Positions 61,314-64,000 of a DNA stretch of 64,000 nucleotides are shown piece after piece. Where the stretch lies: assembly GCA_963691755.1 (NCBI GenBank), contig OY829366.1:868001-932000 (forward strand), given 5' to 3'. The stretch's first letter is position 1, and every line of letters begins with the position of its first letter. Source of the stretch: Dinoroseobacter sp013215265 (GTDB taxonomy: Bacteria > Pseudomonadota > Alphaproteobacteria > Rhodobacterales > Rhodobacteraceae). The position numbers and the translations under genes were made by a program. Below the pieces are notes generated by a model. It was not told the DNA's origin and ran no database searches. It saw only the letters and a list, made by a program, of their open reading frames with translations.

Positions 61314-61526
61314 TCAGCCTTCGCCCGTCATCTGTCTAATGAATACAAACAACAGGATCAGTACCACTGCGATCAGCTGTGCTCCGATCCGCCACTGCAT
61401 AACCTTGTTGGCTTTCTTGCCTGCGTCCTCGCCACCTTTTCCGAAGCCTGCGATGCCATAGACCAAGATGCCCAGCACCGTGAGGACCGCTGCTGCTGCT
61501 AGCCAAAATAACGGATCATTTGCCAT
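61314..61526 (-). CDS. HIG1-like twin-transmembrane small protein
   Basis: A 70-residue protein with two membrane helices (LFWLAAAAVLTVLGILVYGI and LIAVVLILLFVFI) joined by a loop with KKANKVMQWRIGAQ, the HIG1-domain pattern. In eukaryotes such proteins associate with respiratory supercomplexes; the bacterial role is not settled. It is cotranscribed with the adenosyltransferase. Confidence 0.82.
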   Translation of the reverse strand: MANDPLFWLAAAAVLTVLGILVYGIAGFGKGGEDAGKKANKVMQWRIGAQLIAVVLILLFVFIRQMTGEG

Positions 61527-61584
61527 TGTTGTCTCCTTGCTGAAGGGCGACTTAACGTGACGCCTTGCGAAGTCGAGGCGACAC

Positions 61585-62415
61585 CTAGCCTTTCTGAATA
61601 AGCCAGTCGAGGGCTCGGGTTGGCAGAAAGCGACGAAGAATATTCATCGTATATGCCGGGGTAGTCACGTACATCTTTGGGGCCGGGTTTTTCGCATCAA
61701 GTGCAACGAACAGTTTCTTTGTGACCGCAGAGGCTGGCAGCTGGTATCGATCAGGGCCCCGATCCTCATAAAGCCGCTTCAAAAGTGACTTACGATATTG
61801 TTCTGCACGCGGGCTGGCGGACCAGTTGATATGTTTTTCGAAATGCGGAACAGAGTTTTGCCTGATGCGCGAGGTAATTGGGCCCGGATTGATCAGAATG
61901 ATTTTGATCGGTGTGTCTTTCATCTCCAGCCGCAGGGTGTCTGTGTAGCCTTCAAGCGCATATTTCGTTGCCACATAGGCTGCGCGCCACTTGAACACGA
62001 CATAGCCCAAGACTGAGCCAATATTGACGATACGCCCATGACCTTGCTTGCGCATCACCGGGATGACCTTGCGCGTAAGGGCATGAAGGCCAAAGAGGTT
62101 CGTTTCGAAGATTTCGCGTAATGCTTCGGTTGGAATATCCTCGGCGGCCCCGGGGGTTGCATAAGCTGCGTTGTTGATCAGCGCGTCCAGACTGCCCCCC
62201 GTACGGGACAGGATTTCGGACAACGCACTGTCCATACTTGTTTCGTCCGTCACATTAAGCTGCAGCGCTTCCAAACCTTCGTTTGTGAGGCGGTCCACAT
62301 CTTCTGCTTTGCGACACGTTGCAAATACGCGCCAGCCTGCTTTGAAAAGACTATGGGCGGCATCGTACCCGATCCCGGACGAGCAGCCTGTGATGAGAAC
62401 GCTTCGCTGTGACAT
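61585..62415 (-). CDS. Short-chain dehydrogenase/reductase
   Basis: A 276-residue classical SDR. The cofactor motif is TGCSSGIGYDAA, NNAAYATPG replaces the NNAG motif, and the catalytic pair is YVATK with the Ser in NIGSVLGYV. Resembles SDRs of the 17-beta-hydroxysteroid or retinol type in general pattern; the substrate is unknown. Divergent from parC. Confidence 0.88.
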   Translation of the reverse strand: MSQRSVLITGCSSGIGYDAAHSLFKAGWRVFATCRKAEDVDRLTNEGLEALQLNVTDETSMDSALSEILSRTGGSLDALINNAAYATPGAAEDIPTEALREIFETNLFGLHALTRKVIPVMRKQGHGRIVNIGSVLGYVVFKWRAAYVATKYALEGYTDTLRLEMKDTPIKIILINPGPITSRIRQNSVPHFEKHINWSASPRAEQYRKSLLKRLYEDRGPDRYQLPASAVTKKLFVALDAKNPAPKMYVTTPAYTMNILRRFLPTRALDWLIQKG

Positions 62416-62499
62416 AAGCTGGGATTAATCTTGCAGAACGAGCTTCTCAAGTCCCACATCCGCTTGCCGACACGATTTGGCACGGCTACACCATGTGGT

Positions 62500-64000
62500 A
62501 TGAGCGATCTGCCATTTGATCCACCTGTTGACGATAAACCCGACGCCGTTGCCGAGCCCTTGCGCCGCGCGATCGGCGAGCGGTACTTGCAGTATGCGCT
62601 TTCGACAATCATGCACCGTGCCTTGCCAGACGCGCGTGATGGACTGAAACCGGTACACCGTCGCATCCTCTATGCGATGCGCGAGTTGCGGCTGAATGCG
62701 ACCGGCGGGTTCCGAAAATCCGCCAAGATCAGCGGCGACGTGATGGGGAACTATCACCCTCATGGTGATGCTGCGATCTATGACGCGATGGCGCGCCTCG
62801 CTCAGGACTTTAATGTCAGATACCCGCTGGTCGATGGGCAGGGGAACTTTGGCAACATTGACGGGGATAACCCGGCCGCCTCTCGATACACAGAAGCGCG
62901 TCTGACCGAAGCCGCTGAAGCGCTGATGGAAGGTCTGGCGGAGAATGCGGTCGACTTTCGAGATAATTATGATGGCACGCTGCAAGAACCTGAAGTTCTG
63001 CCCGCTGCCTTCCCGAATCTGCTGGCCAATGGTTCAAGCGGCATTGCCGTTGGCATGGCAACAAATATTCCACCGCATAATCTGGATGAACTTATCGGGG
63101 CTTGCCTGCATCTGATCAAGACACCCGATGCACGCGATGACACCTTGCTCAACTACGTTCCCGGTCCAGATTTTCCGACGGGCGGGGTAATCGTTGAGCC
63201 GGCTGAGAACATTGCTGAGGCCTATCGAACCGGGCGCGGCGCGTTTCGTTTGCGCGCACGCTGGGAAATTGAAGATCTGGGGCGGGGCCAATGGCAGATT
63301 GTTGTCACTGAGATCCCCTATCAGGTTCAGAAGTCACGCCTGATCGAAAAGATCGCGGAGCTTATCCAGACCAAGAAAATCCCGATCCTGACCGACATCC
63401 GCGACGAAAGCGCTGATGACATCCGGATCATTTTGGAGCCGCGGGCCAAAACTGTCGATCCAGAGCTTCTCATGGGAACGCTGTTCCGGTTCTGTGACCT
63501 TGAGGTGCGGTTCTCTTTGAACATGAACGTTTTGATCGACGGGCGAACGCCGCAGGTGTGTAGCCTCAAAGAAGTGCTTCGCGCCTTCCTCGATCACCGC
63601 CGTGACGTATTGATCCGCAGATCGCAGCATCGCCTCGATAAGATCGATCATCGCCTCGAGGTTCTCGAAGGGTTTCTGATCGCGTTCCTGAACCTTGATC
63701 GCGTCATCGACATCATCCGCTACGATGACGCCCCGAAAGATGCGCTGATGCGCGAGAACTGGGGGCTTTCATTCACACGTGCGCTCGACGAAAGCGACTA
63801 TGTCTCACCCGCACCGGGCGAGGGTGAGCTTACGGAAGTTCAGGCTGAAGCAATTCTGAACATGCGGCTGCGCAGTCTTCGCCGACTGGAAGAGATGGAG
63901 CTGATTGCAGAGCGTGACAAGCTGATGATTGAGCGCGCTGAACTGGAAGATCTTCTTGCGTCAAGTGATCTACAATGGGCCCGCATCGCCGAGCAACTTC
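62500..64000 (+). CDS. parC: DNA topoisomerase IV subunit A (5' part)
   Basis: The frame starts at the ATG at 62500 and runs off the right edge; 500 residues are visible of an expected 750 or so. The N-terminal winged-helix domain has ALPDARDGLKPVHRRILYAM, the catalytic tyrosine is Y130 in SRYTEARL, and VRYPLVDGQGNFG is typical. The N-terminus and gene context fit ParC rather than GyrA. At the drug-binding helix the sequence is HPHGDAAIYDAM: Ala91 replaces the serine equivalent to E. coli ParC Ser80. Confidence 0.92.
   Translation, partial: MSDLPFDPPVDDKPDAVAEPLRRAIGERYLQYALSTIMHRALPDARDGLKPVHRRILYAMRELRLNATGGFRKSAKISGDVMGNYHPHGDAAIYDAMARLAQDFNVRYPLVDGQGNFGNIDGDNPAASRYTEARLTEAAEALMEGLAENAVDFRDNYDGTLQEPEVLPAAFPNLLANGSSGIAVGMATNIPPHNLDELIGACLHLIKTPDARDDTLLNYVPGPDFPTGGVIVEPAENIAEAYRTGRGAFRLRARWEIEDLGRGQWQIVVTEIPYQVQKSRLIEKIAELIQTKKIPILTDIRDESADDIRIILEPRAKTVDPELLMGTLFRFCDLEVRFSLNMNVLIDGRTPQVCSLKEVLRAFLDHRRDVLIRRSQHRLDKIDHRLEVLEGFLIAFLNLDRVIDIIRYDDAPKDALMRENWGLSFTRALDESDYVSPAPGEGELTEVQAEAILNMRLRSLRRLEEMELIAERDKLMIERAELEDLLASSDLQWARIAEQL

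Noticed and set aside
62500..64000. DNA gyrase subunit A
   Set aside because: N-terminal sequence and spacing resemble alphaproteobacterial ParC more than GyrA; decisive C-terminal domain is outside the window, so some doubt remains.

Overview
The window looks like chromosomal DNA of an alphaproteobacterium of the Rhodobacteraceae (Roseobacter group). The reasons are the conserved gene blocks (folK-rpoZ-rsh-pdxJ-acpS-lepB-rnc-era-recO; pckA/chvI-chvG-hprK-rapZ-PTS), a DUF6473 protein, paired peptide deformylase genes, heterotetrameric sarcosine oxidase, and a methylsuccinyl-CoA dehydrogenase of the ethylmalonyl-CoA pathway. I see no tRNA, rRNA, CRISPR array, phage or insertion sequence. Gene density is high, with many 4-nt ATGA or TGATG overlaps.

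Layout. 1-6.2 kb: the end of a receiver-type regulator, divergent from a five-gene serine-cycle operon (aminotransferase, malate-CoA ligase beta and alpha, hydroxypyruvate reductase, glyA) that ends in a structured 3' region and a terminator. 6.3-9.6 kb: zinc uptake, with znuB-znuC-zur divergent from znuA; ZnuA carries a very long His-Asp-Asp repeat. 9.9-14.7 kb: sarcosine oxidase soxBDAG. 14.8-17.0 kb: M19 dipeptidase and a DUF2157 membrane protein behind two palindromes. 17.3-20.8 kb: smc. 20.9-24.0 kb: lytic transglycosylase, then cobalamin genes cobD and cobC. 24.2-27.3 kb: pseudo-receiver, glutathionyl-hydroquinone reductase, a small conserved gene behind DnaA-box-like sites, and a PatB-type lyase. 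27.4-29.6 kb: def, a def-like paralogue with altered catalytic residue, fmt, and a small membrane protein. 29.6-32.7 kb: TRIC-type channel, rnhA, methyltransferase, DUF3429, ispH. 33.0-42.8 kb: the housekeeping block folK to recO. 42.8-49.6 kb: META lipoprotein, SDR-type reductase, methylsuccinyl-CoA dehydrogenase, TauE/SafE exporter, modABC. 49.6-57.8 kb: pckA divergent from chvI-chvG-hprK-rapZ-EIIA-HPr, then an acyltransferase and 3-hydroxybutyryl-CoA dehydrogenase. 58.0-64.0 kb: DUF6473, etfAB, PduO-type adenosyltransferase, HIG1 protein, SDR, and the 5' part of parC.

How the genes fit together. Sarcosine oxidase yields glycine and a one-carbon unit on tetrahydrofolate. GlyA joins these into serine, and the aminotransferase, hydroxypyruvate reductase and malate-CoA ligase carry that carbon on as in the serine cycle. 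Methylsuccinyl-CoA dehydrogenase (with ETF as probable electron acceptor) and the cobalamin genes fit glyoxylate regeneration through the B12-dependent ethylmalonyl-CoA pathway. Phosphoenolpyruvate carboxykinase sits beside ChvG/ChvI and a sugar-permease-free regulatory PTS, a common alphaproteobacterial arrangement for controlling carbon flux. Functional links between separate clusters are inference from content, not shown by the sequence.

The points most worth a second look are the (HDD)19 repeat in ZnuA, the deformylase paralogue with Gln for the catalytic Glu, a group of DnaA-box-like sites at 25.65 kb, a structured element after glyA, paired palindromes upstream of the DUF2157 gene, and a 5-codon leader coupled to smc. 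No clearly new multi-gene system was identified.
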